NCBI GenBank assembly: GCA_964555565.1
Contig: CAZKTF010000083.1
Coordinates: 1 to 14,632 of the forward strand
Origin: CAZKTF01 sp964555565
GTDB taxonomy: Bacteria; Planctomycetota; JAJSAM01; JAKLKS01
Direction: 5' to 3'
DNA: 14,632 nt
Shown one piece after another: positions 1 to 6,451 of the stretch (positions are counted from its first letter, which is position 1; each line of letters opens with the position of its first letter). The notes beneath the pieces were generated by a model. That model did not search any database and had not been told where the DNA came from. It was given only the letters and a program-made list of their open reading frames with translations. Position numbers and translations under genes: made by a program.

Positions 1-771
1 CGTGAGCGCCGCGGTGCCGCGCGGCCGCGAGGGCGGGCCGAGCCGGACGCGCACGCGCGCCTCGCAGGCCCCCTCGTCGAGGGAGAGGACGACGCGGTAG
101 GGTCCGTGGCCGGACGCGAGGGGGTGGCCCCGGAGGAGCAGCGCATCCCCTTCGCGCCAGGCCGCCCCAGAGAGTCGCGGCACCGATCCTCCCCCCGGGT
201 CGAGGATCCGATCGAGCCGGACCGGCGCGCCCGGGGGCCGCGTCTCCACGCGGAGCGAGAGCGTCGCCCCCTCGACCGCGTCGAGGGGGAACTCCCCGCG
301 GGGGGACGCGTCGCCCCCGAGCCCGAGGAGGCGGGGACGCAGCCGGGGGGCGGGACCGACGCGGAACCGGACGCGGTAAGCCCCCTCGGTCCCGTCCCTC
401 CCGGAGACGCGGACCCTCCATCGGCCCGGCAGGTCCGCCGCGAACCTCCGGAAGGAGACGCGCCCCCTCCCGGTCCCGAAGAGGGACTCGCCCGTGCGGT
501 CCTCTCCCGCGGGGTCGAGGAGGGCGAGCGCGGGGCAGAGCATCGAACCCCGTCGCGCCTGCACGTCCACGGACAGCCGCTCCCCGGGAAGGAGTGCCGC
601 GGCGAAGACGTCCTCGTCGGGCCCATCGATGCCGCGGATCTCCCCGAGGTACGCGTTGCTGCCGATGGGGGGCCCCGCGGGGACCTCCTCCGCGGCCGCC
701 CCGGATCCCGTCCCCGCGGCGGCGGCGAGGACCGCGAGGAGCAGGCCCAGGTCGAATCGGTCGAGGCGCAT
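1..771 (-). CDS. Secreted PPC-domain-like protein, 3' part missing
   Basis: The frame is open from an ATG at 771 to the window edge (257 codons, no stop), and GGAGGA sits 5 to 6 bases before the ATG. It was read directly from the reverse strand. The N-terminus (RFDLGLLLAVLAAAAG) is a Sec signal peptide, with likely cleavage around residues 22-28, so the product is exported. Residues 38-137 look like a bacterial pre-peptidase C-terminal (PPC) domain: a GxIxGxDxxDVF segment, then a hydrophobic strand after LLPGERLSVDV, then ALALLDPAG. A second similar beta-rich unit spans about 155-247. PPC domains are non-catalytic beta-sandwiches that accompany secreted enzymes and cell-surface proteins, so a catalytic or anchoring part may lie beyond the window. 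No enzymatic motif is visible here. The gene is divergent from msrA, with the repeat cluster between them. Confidence 0.75.
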   Translation of the reverse strand, partial: MRLDRFDLGLLLAVLAAAAGTGSGAAAEEVPAGPPIGSNAYLGEIRGIDGPDEDVFAAALLPGERLSVDVQARRGSMLCPALALLDPAGEDRTGESLFGTGRGRVSFRRFAADLPGRWRVRVSGRDGTEGAYRVRFRVGPAPRLRPRLLGLGGDASPRGEFPLDAVEGATLSLRVETRPPGAPVRLDRILDPGGGSVPRLSGAAWREGDALLLRGHPLASGHGPYRVVLSLDEGACEARVRVRLGPPSRPRGTAALT

Positions 772-821
772 CGCGCTCCTCCGTGGACTCCGCGATCTAG
801 GGCGCCCCGGTGGTTACAGGC

Positions 822-908
822 GGGGTCAGACCTCGGGCGTTTGCAAGCAGTGGCCTCACTCCCCTCGCGTCGCTCCCCAGCGCTTGCAAACGACTGGGGT
901 CTGACCCC
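822..908. repeat. Long inverted repeat, 27-bp arms
   Basis: Arms 822-848 and 882-908 match as inverted copies at 24 of 27 positions, including GGGGTCAGACC and CGTTTGCAAGC, around a 33-base centre. The centre holds CCCCTCGCGTCGCTC, close to the reverse complement of GAGCGAAGCGAGGGG in the tandem units at 985-1080. It therefore contains an oppositely oriented copy of that sequence, as in paired REP (BIME-like) elements. Confidence 0.75.
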
Positions 909-984
909 TCTGCTACTCAGCACCCGCACTCGGCGCCTGGGGTCTGACCCCTCAGCTCCTCAGCACCCGCGTTCGCAAACGACT

Positions 985-1102
985 GGGGTCTGACCCCTCG
1001 TGCACTTTTGCAAACGCGGCCGAGCGAAGCGAGGGGTCTGACCCCTCGTGCACTCTTGCAAACGCGGCCGAGCGAAGCGAGGGGTCTGACCCCTCGTGCA
1101 CT
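985..1102. repeat. 48-bp tandem direct repeat, about 2.5 copies
   Basis: Units 985-1032 and 1033-1080 are identical at 47 of 48 bases (one T/C difference at the 23rd base). A third unit starting at 1081 matches for 22 bases before diverging. Each unit is GGGGTCTGACCCC, then TCGTGCACT, then TTGCAAACGCGGCCGAGCGAAG. The near identity indicates recent duplication by slippage or unequal recombination. Confidence 0.9.
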
Positions 1103-1133
1103 ACGGGAACATTCCGCACCTCCCGGCGGTTCT

Positions 1134-1162
1134 TTGACAAGCGGGGTCCGAACCCCTCTGCT
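1134..1162 (+). promoter_or_regulatory. Possible sigma-70 promoter for msrA
   Basis: An exact TTGACA lies at 1134-1139, and at 17-bp spacing there is a poor -10 (TCTGCT, 1157-1162). The degenerate palindrome GGGGTCCGAACCCC (1143-1156) occupies the spacer. A start site near 1170 would leave a very short leader before GTG 1180. The -35 is good but the -10 is weak, so the call is tentative. Confidence 0.25.
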
Positions 1163-1179
1163 TTCCCCTGGAAGCTCCC

Positions 1180-1953
1180 GTGATCCGTCCCCATGCGCTC
1201 TCCTGCCTCGGGCTCGCCGCGCTCGCGGCGGCCTGCGGCGCCACCCCGAAGGAGGACCCCATGCCCCCGCTCGACGCCCACGCATCCGGGGCCGGACGCG
1301 CCGCCGCGGACGGACCGCGGGACGGGACGCGGACCGCGACCTTCGCGCTGGGCTGATTCTGGGGACCCGACTCCCGGTTCGGGAGCCTCCCCGGGGTGGT
1401 CCGCACCCGCGTCGGCTACGCGGGCGGGACGAAGGCGGACCCCACCTACCAAGACCTCGGGGACCACGCGGAGTCGCTCCAGGTGGACTACGACCCGGCG
1501 CGGATCTCCTACGAGACCCTCCTCGATGCCTTCTGGTCCTCCCACGACCCGACGCGGCCGCCGGGGTCCGGGCAGTACGGGACGGCCCTCTTCGTAGAGG
1601 ACGAGGGGCAGCGCCGGGCCGCGGAGACGTCGCGGGACGCGCTCGCCGCGGGCCTCGGGGCCGCGGTGCGCACCCCGATCGTGCCGCTCGGGCGTTTCTA
1701 CCGGGCGGAGGACTACCACCAGAAGTACCGGCTGCGGAACTCCCCCCTCATGGCGTCCTTCCGCGCGCTCTGCCCGACGGACCGGGAGTTCACGGACTCC
1801 ACGGCGGCGGCCCGCGTGAACGCCCACCTCGACGGCGAGCTGGGGCTCGAGTCGCTGCGCGAGGAGCTGGCCGCGCTCGGCCTCCGCGCCGAGGGGGACG
1901 GCCGGCGCTGCACGGGGGTGTCGCGGATCCCGGAGGCCGCGGCGGCGCGCTAG
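1180..1953 (+). CDS. msrA: Peptide methionine sulfoxide reductase MsrA, selenocysteine-containing, probable lipoprotein
   Basis: This enzyme reduces methionine-S-sulfoxide in proteins. The frame runs from GTG 1180 (GGAAG five bases upstream) to TAG 1951-1953, through one internal TGA at 1354-1356. That TGA falls at residue 59, where MsrA has its catalytic Cys: the family motif GCFWG reads G-TGA-FWGPDSRFG here and is followed by PGVVRTRVGYAGG. The rest is intact MsrA (DHAESLQVDYDP, EDYHQKY at 177-183), so the TGA is read as selenocysteine rather than as damage. Cys198 and Cys244 are candidate resolving cysteines. Residues 5-20 form a hydrophobic leader ending LAAAC, suggesting a lipoprotein acting in the periplasm. 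ATG 1261, with AAGGAGGA upstream, is an in-frame alternative start that would give a cytosolic form. The stop overlaps the convergent lpxR-like gene. Automated callers are likely to truncate this gene to about 1396-1953. Confidence 0.9.
1354..1392 (+). promoter_or_regulatory. Bacterial SECIS-like element with Sec UGA codon
   Basis: Directly after TGA 1354-1356 lies a two-part hairpin. The lower stem is GGGGA 1361-1365 with TCCCC 1388-1392. The upper stem is CTCCC 1371-1375 with GGGAG 1381-1385. The apical loop is GGTTC 1376-1380. The loop begins 20 bases after the UGA and opens with GGU, which fits the known bacterial SECIS rule (small apical loop with a G in its first two positions, 16-37 bases from UGA) and resembles the E. 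coli fdhF loop bound by SelB. Pairing was done by eye. Confidence 0.75.
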
Positions 1954-2957
1954 AAGTCCCAGCCCACCTGGAGCGCGATCGACCCCGTGCTGTGCCAGCC
2001 CCGCTGGCGCGCGAACTGCTTCCCGCGGGTGTCGATCCGCCAGGAGATCCGGACCCCGCGCACCTCCAGGGCGGCGCCACCCGTCGCCTCGGCGTAGGCG
2101 GGCTCCCGGTCCACCGAGGGGCCGTCCCGGAGCGTGTTCCCGTCGAGGAAGAGGTCGCGGGCCACGGCCCGGCCACCGGCCCCGAAGAAGGCGTAGAGGG
2201 AGAGGCGGTCGCGCGGGCCCGGGGGGACCACGGGGAGCCCGGGCGCTCCGACGCGATCGACGCCGAAGTCCCGCGGGACGTTCACGCCCCAGCGGGCCGT
2301 CGCCCCGGCGCGCGCGCCCGTCTCGACGTTCCCGAGGGAGAGGCCCCAGGCCCCGACCAGGTCCGCGTTGGTGTCCCGTCCCGTGGAGGCCGCGGCGAGC
2401 CGCGCGCGGCGCTCGAGGGAGAGGAGCACGCCGGCCTCCGGCCCGAGCTGGTGGCGCCACCCCTTCGCGAGGTTGAGGTGGAGGGCGTCGTGGACGAAGT
2501 TCTGGGTATCCTCGCCGGACGCCGCGGGCCCCACGGCGCCGAGGGAGAGCTCGAGCGCGTCGGCCCGGTCCCCCGCGGGGTCGCGGGCGTCCCACCGGGC
2601 GCGCTGCACGGCCGCCGTCCCGTAGAGCCACGCCGCGTAGGGCCGGTCGTCCCGGGGCGGCGCCTCCAGGTCGATGTCGTAGGGGGTGAAGAGGACCTGC
2701 CCGAGGGAGAAGCCCGCGGAGACCGTCCCCTCCCCCGCGGCGCCGAGCAGCGGGATCGCGTCCGCGACCGACCGCACCCACCCGGGCGTGGCCGCGGGGG
2801 GCAGGGTCCAGGCGACCTCCGCCCCCTGCGTGTAGTAGGAGTCCGACGGGTCCCCGAGCGCGAAGCGGTCGTTCTCCTCCGCGACGGAGAGGAACCCCCC
2901 GCGACAGCCCGCGAGCGCGACGACGGCGCCGAGGGCGAGGAGGTCCCGGGCCCGCAC
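1950..2957 (-). CDS. lpxR: LpxR-like lipid A 3'-O-deacylase family outer-membrane protein
   Basis: GTG 2957 gives 335 residues; it follows the cytochrome stop by 8 bases. The N-terminus is a signal peptide ending ALAGC, so either a lipoprotein or simple cleavage is possible. Family hallmarks of LpxR (DUF2219) are present: EENDRF (28-32), DSYYTQG (39-45), TPYDIDL with DDRPYAAWLYG (91-113) and a TQNFVHDALH block (151-160). N29, D30, T43 and H156 are the likely equivalents of the Asn, Asp, Thr/Ser and His active-site residues of Salmonella LpxR. The alternating beta-strand pattern and the terminal Phe fit an outer-membrane barrel. LpxR removes the 3'-acyloxyacyl group of lipid A. Its place as the last gene of an oxidase operon is unusual. 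Its stop overlaps the msrA stop on the other strand by 3 bases. The family is clear; the substrate is inferred. Confidence 0.85.
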   Translation of the reverse strand: MRARDLLALGAVVALAGCRGGFLSVAEENDRFALGDPSDSYYTQGAEVAWTLPPAATPGWVRSVADAIPLLGAAGEGTVSAGFSLGQVLFTPYDIDLEAPPRDDRPYAAWLYGTAAVQRARWDARDPAGDRADALELSLGAVGPAASGEDTQNFVHDALHLNLAKGWRHQLGPEAGVLLSLERRARLAAASTGRDTNADLVGAWGLSLGNVETGARAGATARWGVNVPRDFGVDRVGAPGLPVVPPGPRDRLSLYAFFGAGGRAVARDLFLDGNTLRDGPSVDREPAYAEATGGAALEVRGVRISWRIDTRGKQFARQRGWHSTGSIALQVGWDF

Positions 2958-2965
2958 GGGACGCC

Positions 2966-4468
2966 CTACTTCGCCGCCGGAGGGGCCAGGGACCTCACGA
3001 GGTGGACGATATCCCAGAGCGTGACCTCGCCCTTGGGGGGATCCACCGCGGGCATGGGGGACCCCGGGATGCCGACCACGAGGCGCCGGTAGAGGTCCTC
3101 GCCGACGCTCCCCCCCCGGAACCCGCCGGGGTCCGTCAGGTCGCGCGACCGGAGGGGGTGACCCGCGGAGTCCGCGAGGGGCTCGGTCCCCTTGCTGAAC
3201 GCCGAGCCCCTCCCGTCCTGCCCGTGGCACGCGGCGCAGAGCGCGTCGAAGCCCCGCCGCCCGCGCTCGCGGGAGCCCGCGTCGTCGGGGGTCTCCGGAG
3301 GGACGGGGACCTGCGCCGCGGCCCGGGACGGGTCGCGGGGCCGGCCCCCGTCGGCCAGGCGGGCGACGAAGGCCGCGAGGTCCCAGCGCTCCTGCTCGGG
3401 GAGGTCCCGCCAGGAGGGCATCGAGGTCCCGGGCATGCCCGCGGTGATCGTGGCGAAGAGGTCGGAGTCGAGGGGGGCCTGCTCCGGGGGCGAGGTCTGG
3501 AGCTTGAAGGTCCCCCGCGTGAAGTCCCGCGGCCTCGGGTCGAGGAACGGGGCCGCGGGCCCCCTCCCGTCGCCGGCCGCGCCGTGGCAGGACGCACAGT
3601 GGCGGGTGTAGGGGACGGCCCCCCGGTCGGCGTCGCCGGGGCCGAAGGGGACCGGGCCCGTGGCCGCCGCCCGCGCGGCCGAGGCGTCCGCGGGACGGGC
3701 GAGGTGGCGGCCGAGGCTCTGGAGGTAGGCCACGACGCTCCACGCGTCCCGCGTCGGGAGGACGAGGCGGAAGGCGCGGACCGTCCCGGGGGGCGCCTCC
3801 TCGCCCGGGAACACGGGGACCGGCGTCCCGCGGGCGCGACCCGCGAAGGCGACGCCGTCCTCCCCCGGGGTGACCGGGAACGGGACCGCGGGGTCCTCGG
3901 GCAGGAGGTCGCGCCAGGGGCCGGGCCGGAGGCGCCAGCCCCCGGCGGCGAGCTCCGCCTCCACCGGGACCTCCCGGAACCACCACGGGTAGGCCGGCAT
4001 GACGGAGTCGGAGACCGTGGACCGCGGCCTCCACAGGTGCGCGAGGTGCCAGTCGTCGGTCCGCTTCCCGGCCTCGCGGATGAGGTCGGGGCCCACCCGA
4101 CGCGTCCCGAAGAGCTGGGGGAGCTGGAGGTCGTGCTCGTACTCGGCCTGCGTGGAGACGGGGCCGTACCGCGCGGTCTCCTCGGGGAACGGGCGGACGA
4201 ACTGCGAGTGGCAGTGCCAGCAGGCCTCGCGGACGTAGAGGTCCCGCCCGCGCCGCAGTGCCTCCATGTGCGCGGCGCGGTCCGGGAAGACCGCGGCGAG
4301 CGAGGCGGGCGGCCGGTCCACGCCGGGGGGCAGCGCCGCCCGGCGCAGCGTGGAGCCCTGCGCGAGGAACGGGGCCAGGCTCAGGCCGAAGAGCCCGAGC
4401 GCGAAGAACCCGACCCCCGCCACGAGGGCGACGGGAGCGAAGCGGTGCATCGGCCCGGGGGCGCTCAC
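2966..4468 (-). CDS. ccoO: Triheme cytochrome c: CcoO subunit fused to CcoP-like diheme domains
   Basis: Electron-entry subunit of the cbb3 oxidase. I chose GTG 4468 because it overlaps the previous stop as GTGA; GTG 4483 and ATG 4450 are in-frame alternatives. From GTG 4468: one TM helix at about 12-36 anchors the protein. The CcoO signature follows, with GRDLYVREACWHCHSQFVRP (CWHCH 83-87), RYGPVS, RRVGPDL, DDWHLAHL and VMPAYPW (Met157 as axial ligand), ending with VVAYLQSLG near 245-253. Two further class I c-type domains follow: CASCH 291-295 with a MPGTSMPSW ligand region near 345-352, and CAACH 411-415 with a SPMP ligand near 471-473. Those two resemble CcoP without its membrane helix. 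About 75 residues between MPAYPW and AYLQSLG differ from ordinary CcoO. The sites lie on the periplasmic side. Confidence 0.88.
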   Translation of the reverse strand: MSAPGPMHRFAPVALVAGVGFFALGLFGLSLAPFLAQGSTLRRAALPPGVDRPPASLAAVFPDRAAHMEALRRGRDLYVREACWHCHSQFVRPFPEETARYGPVSTQAEYEHDLQLPQLFGTRRVGPDLIREAGKRTDDWHLAHLWRPRSTVSDSVMPAYPWWFREVPVEAELAAGGWRLRPGPWRDLLPEDPAVPFPVTPGEDGVAFAGRARGTPVPVFPGEEAPPGTVRAFRLVLPTRDAWSVVAYLQSLGRHLARPADASAARAAATGPVPFGPGDADRGAVPYTRHCASCHGAAGDGRGPAAPFLDPRPRDFTRGTFKLQTSPPEQAPLDSDLFATITAGMPGTSMPSWRDLPEQERWDLAAFVARLADGGRPRDPSRAAAQVPVPPETPDDAGSRERGRRGFDALCAACHGQDGRGSAFSKGTEPLADSAGHPLRSRDLTDPGGFRGGSVGEDLYRRLVVGIPGSPMPAVDPPKGEVTLWDIVHLVRSLAPPAAK

Positions 4469-4641
4469 CGGCTCCCCCACCACTCGCGGAACTCCGGGAC
4501 GAGATACCTCACGGTGTAGACGGCCGCCCAGACGGCAAAGGCCGCCCAGAGGAGCTTGAGGAACAGCGGCACGCCGGGGTCGTGCCCGTCGCCGCCCTCT
4601 CGGGGGGCCGCGGCGCCGCCGGCGTCAGGCGGGTCCGTCAC
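4465..4641 (-). CDS. Small single-TM protein of the cbb3 operon (CcoQ or CcoP-N-terminus-like)
   Basis: GTG 4641 has GAGGAGG six bases upstream and gives 58 residues; GTG 4647 is in frame but too close to the ribosome site. A charged, Gly/Pro-rich N-terminus (to about residue 24) is followed by one membrane helix with the core LWAAFAVWAAVYTVRYL, then a short basic tail. The hydrophobic segment resembles the membrane anchor of CcoP, which the fused downstream cytochrome lacks, so it may supply that helix in trans or act as a CcoQ-type stabiliser. The gene starts 17 bases inside the CcoS-like frame and ends in a GTGA overlap with ccoO. It is too short for a firm family call. Confidence 0.6.
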   Translation of the reverse strand: MTDPPDAGGAAAPREGGDGHDPGVPLFLKLLWAAFAVWAAVYTVRYLVPEFREWWGSR

Positions 4642-4822
4642 GGCCACCCTCCTCGGCCCGGACCGCGAGCCACCGCCCCTCGTCGTCCCGGAAGTCCCCG
4701 CGCCGGATCGACCAGGCGCACAGGATCACCGTCCCGGCGAAGGCGCAGGCGAATACCGAGACGAGGAGCCAGAACAGCCAGGCCTCCCCGGCCACCGCGC
4801 AGAGCGCGCACGCGAGCGTCAT
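4625..4822 (-). CDS. CcoS-like small membrane protein of cbb3 oxidase assembly
   Basis: ATG 4822 overlaps the ccoN stop as ATGA, giving 65 residues. One membrane helix (about 12-36) is followed by CAWSIRRGDFRDDEGR. That pattern resembles the C-terminal end of the CcoS/FixS helix, W-A-x-R-S-G-Q-F-D-D-L-E, in proteins required to mature the cbb3 oxidase (haem/copper insertion). Cys5 and Cys8 near the N-terminus (CALC) are extra. The gene position directly after ccoN supports a role in the complex or its assembly. CcoQ is the main alternative. Confidence 0.6.
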   Translation of the reverse strand: MTLACALCAVAGEAWLFWLLVSVFACAFAGTVILCAWSIRRGDFRDDEGRWLAVRAEEGGRDGPA

Positions 4823-6213
4823 GCGACGGCCCTCCTCCGGCGGCCCTCGAGGGCCGTCCGCGCCATCCACCACAGGAACATCCCCTGCGCCGCCGTGAGG
4901 GCGAGCCCCACGCCCGCGCGGAAGTACCAGTAGGGGCGGGAGACCAGGAGGGAGTCGGTGAAGGGCCCCGGCCGGTTCCAGGAGTCCCCCTGGGCGACGC
5001 CCCCGAACGTGAGTCCCACCCACATGGCGAAGACGCCGGCGGCCGAGATCCAGAAGTGCCAGCGGAGGAGCGCCGGGGTCCCCTCGGGCTCCGACGCCCC
5101 CCACAGCCGCGGCCACAGCTGGACGGTGAACCCGAACAGCCAGAACACGAACACGCCGAACATCACGAGGTGGGCGTGCCCGACGACCCAGTCCGTGAAG
5201 TGGATGGTCTTCTGCATCGTGATCGTCACCTGCAGCGCGCACTGCACGCAGGTGAGGAGGTAGAAGGCCGCTCCCACGAGGAACCAGCGGACCGGGAGCC
5301 GCCTCCAGGCCTCGCCCATGCGGCCCTTGAGCGTCCCGAGGAAGTTGAACACGACGCCGTAGACCACGAGGTGGATCGCCACGGACGCGATCACCGAGGC
5401 CCGCTGGACCCACATCGGGATCGGGCTGAGCAGGTAGTGGTGGACGCTGTTGAGCGGGTAGAAGAACGCCAGGGACCAGAAGCCCAGGGCCGAGAGCCGG
5501 TGGCTGTACACGGGGACCCTCATGACCCCGGGGACCATGTAGTACATGAGGCCCCAGCCGAGGGGGGTCACGAAGAGCCCCACCAGGTCGTGGATGTACA
5601 TGCTGGTGACCGCGGCCCCCGCCGTCCCCGCGACCCAGTACGCGGGGAGGAAGTTCCCGACGGCGTAGTTGAGGGCGGTCCACGCGAAGGCCGCGACGAA
5701 GTACCAGAGGCTCACGTAGAGCGGTCCCCGCAGGGAGAGCGCCACGGGGACCATCAGGTTGGCCGCCGCGGCCCCGAGTACGACCAGGATCGCCGGGTCG
5801 AGGACGGCGGGCGTCTCGCCCCACTCGATCCCCTGCATGTGCCCGGCGAGCACGAGCGCCACGGTGCCGAGGATGAGGGCGTTCCAGGCCCAGAAGATCG
5901 CCCAGCCGAGGCGGTGCGAGAGGACCGGGCGGCCGGTGAGCTTCGGGACCACGTACTCGAGGAGGCCGAGCATCACGGTGGCGAGGGTCCCGAAGGCGAC
6001 TCCGTTCGTGTGGACCACGCGCACGCGGCCGGGGGAGAGCCACTCCGTGGCGGGGAAGGGGTAGAGGTTCAGGAACTGGAAGGAGTAGAGGACCCCCGCG
6101 AGCACCGCGACCGCGAAGTAGGCCCAGCCGGCGGCGAGCCAGGCCGCGACGCGGCGCGCGTCGTAGGGCTCGCCCCCGGCGGGGACGGGCTCCGGCACGG
6201 GGCTGGCGATCAC
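4819..6213 (-). CDS. ccoN: cbb3-type cytochrome c oxidase subunit I (divergent CcoN)
   Basis: This is the catalytic subunit that reduces O2 to water at haem b3-CuB in the inner membrane. GTG 6213 is preceded by AGGGAGGA at 9 bases; the product is 464 residues with about 12 hydrophobic segments. Metal ligands are visible: H68 (VVHTNG) and H348 for low-spin haem b, H346 for haem b3 (DWVVGHAH), and H208 (MYIHDLVG), H258 and H259 (SVHHYLL) for CuB. Tyr252 in FFYPLNSVHH is the candidate for the His-Tyr cross-link. PIPMWVQ and NFLGTLKGR match cbb3 rather than NorB. The segment usually reading T-F-E-G-P appears as CVQCA (323-326 region), with Gln324 in place of the conserved Glu. It is the first gene of a five-gene overlapping operon and has a sigma-54-like promoter upstream. 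Confidence 0.9.
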   Translation of the reverse strand: MIASPVPEPVPAGGEPYDARRVAAWLAAGWAYFAVAVLAGVLYSFQFLNLYPFPATEWLSPGRVRVVHTNGVAFGTLATVMLGLLEYVVPKLTGRPVLSHRLGWAIFWAWNALILGTVALVLAGHMQGIEWGETPAVLDPAILVVLGAAAANLMVPVALSLRGPLYVSLWYFVAAFAWTALNYAVGNFLPAYWVAGTAGAAVTSMYIHDLVGLFVTPLGWGLMYYMVPGVMRVPVYSHRLSALGFWSLAFFYPLNSVHHYLLSPIPMWVQRASVIASVAIHLVVYGVVFNFLGTLKGRMGEAWRRLPVRWFLVGAAFYLLTCVQCALQVTITMQKTIHFTDWVVGHAHLVMFGVFVFWLFGFTVQLWPRLWGASEPEGTPALLRWHFWISAAGVFAMWVGLTFGGVAQGDSWNRPGPFTDSLLVSRPYWYFRAGVGLALTAAQGMFLWWMARTALEGRRRRAVA

Positions 6214-6293
6214 GCCTCGGGGTCCTCCCTTCGCGGGCCACGCCGCCACGACCGGCCCCTCCCGCGGGGTGCCGCGGGTCTCGGCCGGGAAGC

Positions 6294-6308
6294 GCAAGGG
6301 GCGTGCCG
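6294..6308 (-). promoter_or_regulatory. Sigma-54-like promoter for the oxidase operon
   Basis: On the reverse strand the bases read C-GGCACG-CCCC-TTGC. The consensus TGGCACG-N4-TTGC is matched at 10 of 11 fixed positions, with correct GG/GC spacing. A start near 6282 would leave about 70 bases before GTG 6213. In such GC-rich DNA a chance match is possible; the position before an operon and the presence of an NtrC-family activator in the window raise its credibility. Confidence 0.5.
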
Positions 6309-6436
6309 GGGAGCGCCGCCCGTGACCCCGGGCACGGACGACGGGGGCGGGGCGGCGCCACGGGGTCTTTTCCGCGGGGCGGCGGCAATTCCCCGACCGC
6401 GGGCCCCCCGCTCTCCCGAGGCCGGGGGGCGCAGGC

Positions 6437-6451
6437 CGGAACGGGACTTGC
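6437..6451 (+). promoter_or_regulatory. Sigma-54-like promoter facing the small-protein/Usp genes
   Basis: The bases read CGGAACG-GGAC-TTGC, matching TGGCACG-N4-TTGC at 9 of 11 fixed positions. A start near 6463 would give a leader of about 42 bases before ATG 6505. It is the divergent partner of the site at 6294-6308, about 130 bp away. Between them CCGTG 6320-6324 and CACGG 6333-6337 form an 18-bp dyad that could be an activator site, but that is speculative. Confidence 0.35.

Larger units (their letters stand above)
822..1156. repeat. Cluster of GGGGTCTGACCCC palindromes (REP-like)
   Basis: Seven copies of a 13-14 bp near-palindrome fill this gene-free stretch. GGGGTCTGACCCC is exact at 896-908, 939-951, 985-997, 1033-1045 and 1081-1093. 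Variants are GGGGTCAGACCTC at 822-834 and GGGGTCCGAACCCC at 1143-1156. Most copies carry a neighbouring GCAAACG motif. The start-to-start spacing is 43, 46, 48 and 48 bp. The cluster lies between two divergent genes and has no coding potential I believe in; frames that stay open through it do so only because the unit length is a multiple of three. This looks like repetitive extragenic palindromic DNA of the kind mobilised by REP-associated tyrosine transposases (Y1_Tnp); the transposase itself is not in the window. Confidence 0.85.

Noticed and set aside
985..1102. Tandem repeats as a CRISPR array
   Set aside because: The units are contiguous with no variable spacers, there are too few copies, and no cas gene is present.
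1354..1356. TGA as a nonsense mutation making msrA a pseudogene
   Set aside because: It falls exactly on the catalytic Cys codon, all other MsrA motifs are intact, and a SECIS-like hairpin follows directly.
952..3092. Long open frames of 600-690 codons on both strands across the repeat cluster and genes
   Set aside because: They are Arg/Pro/Gly-rich, match no family, run antisense or out of frame to well-supported genes, and are kept open by GC-rich third positions; the 48-bp repeat length keeps frames open too.
4819..6213. CcoN as a nitric oxide reductase NorB
   Set aside because: PIPMWVQ, NFLGTLKGR, DWVVGHAH and the adjacent CcoO domain fit cbb3 better; NorB-type glutamates were not seen. 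NO reduction remains a minor possibility.
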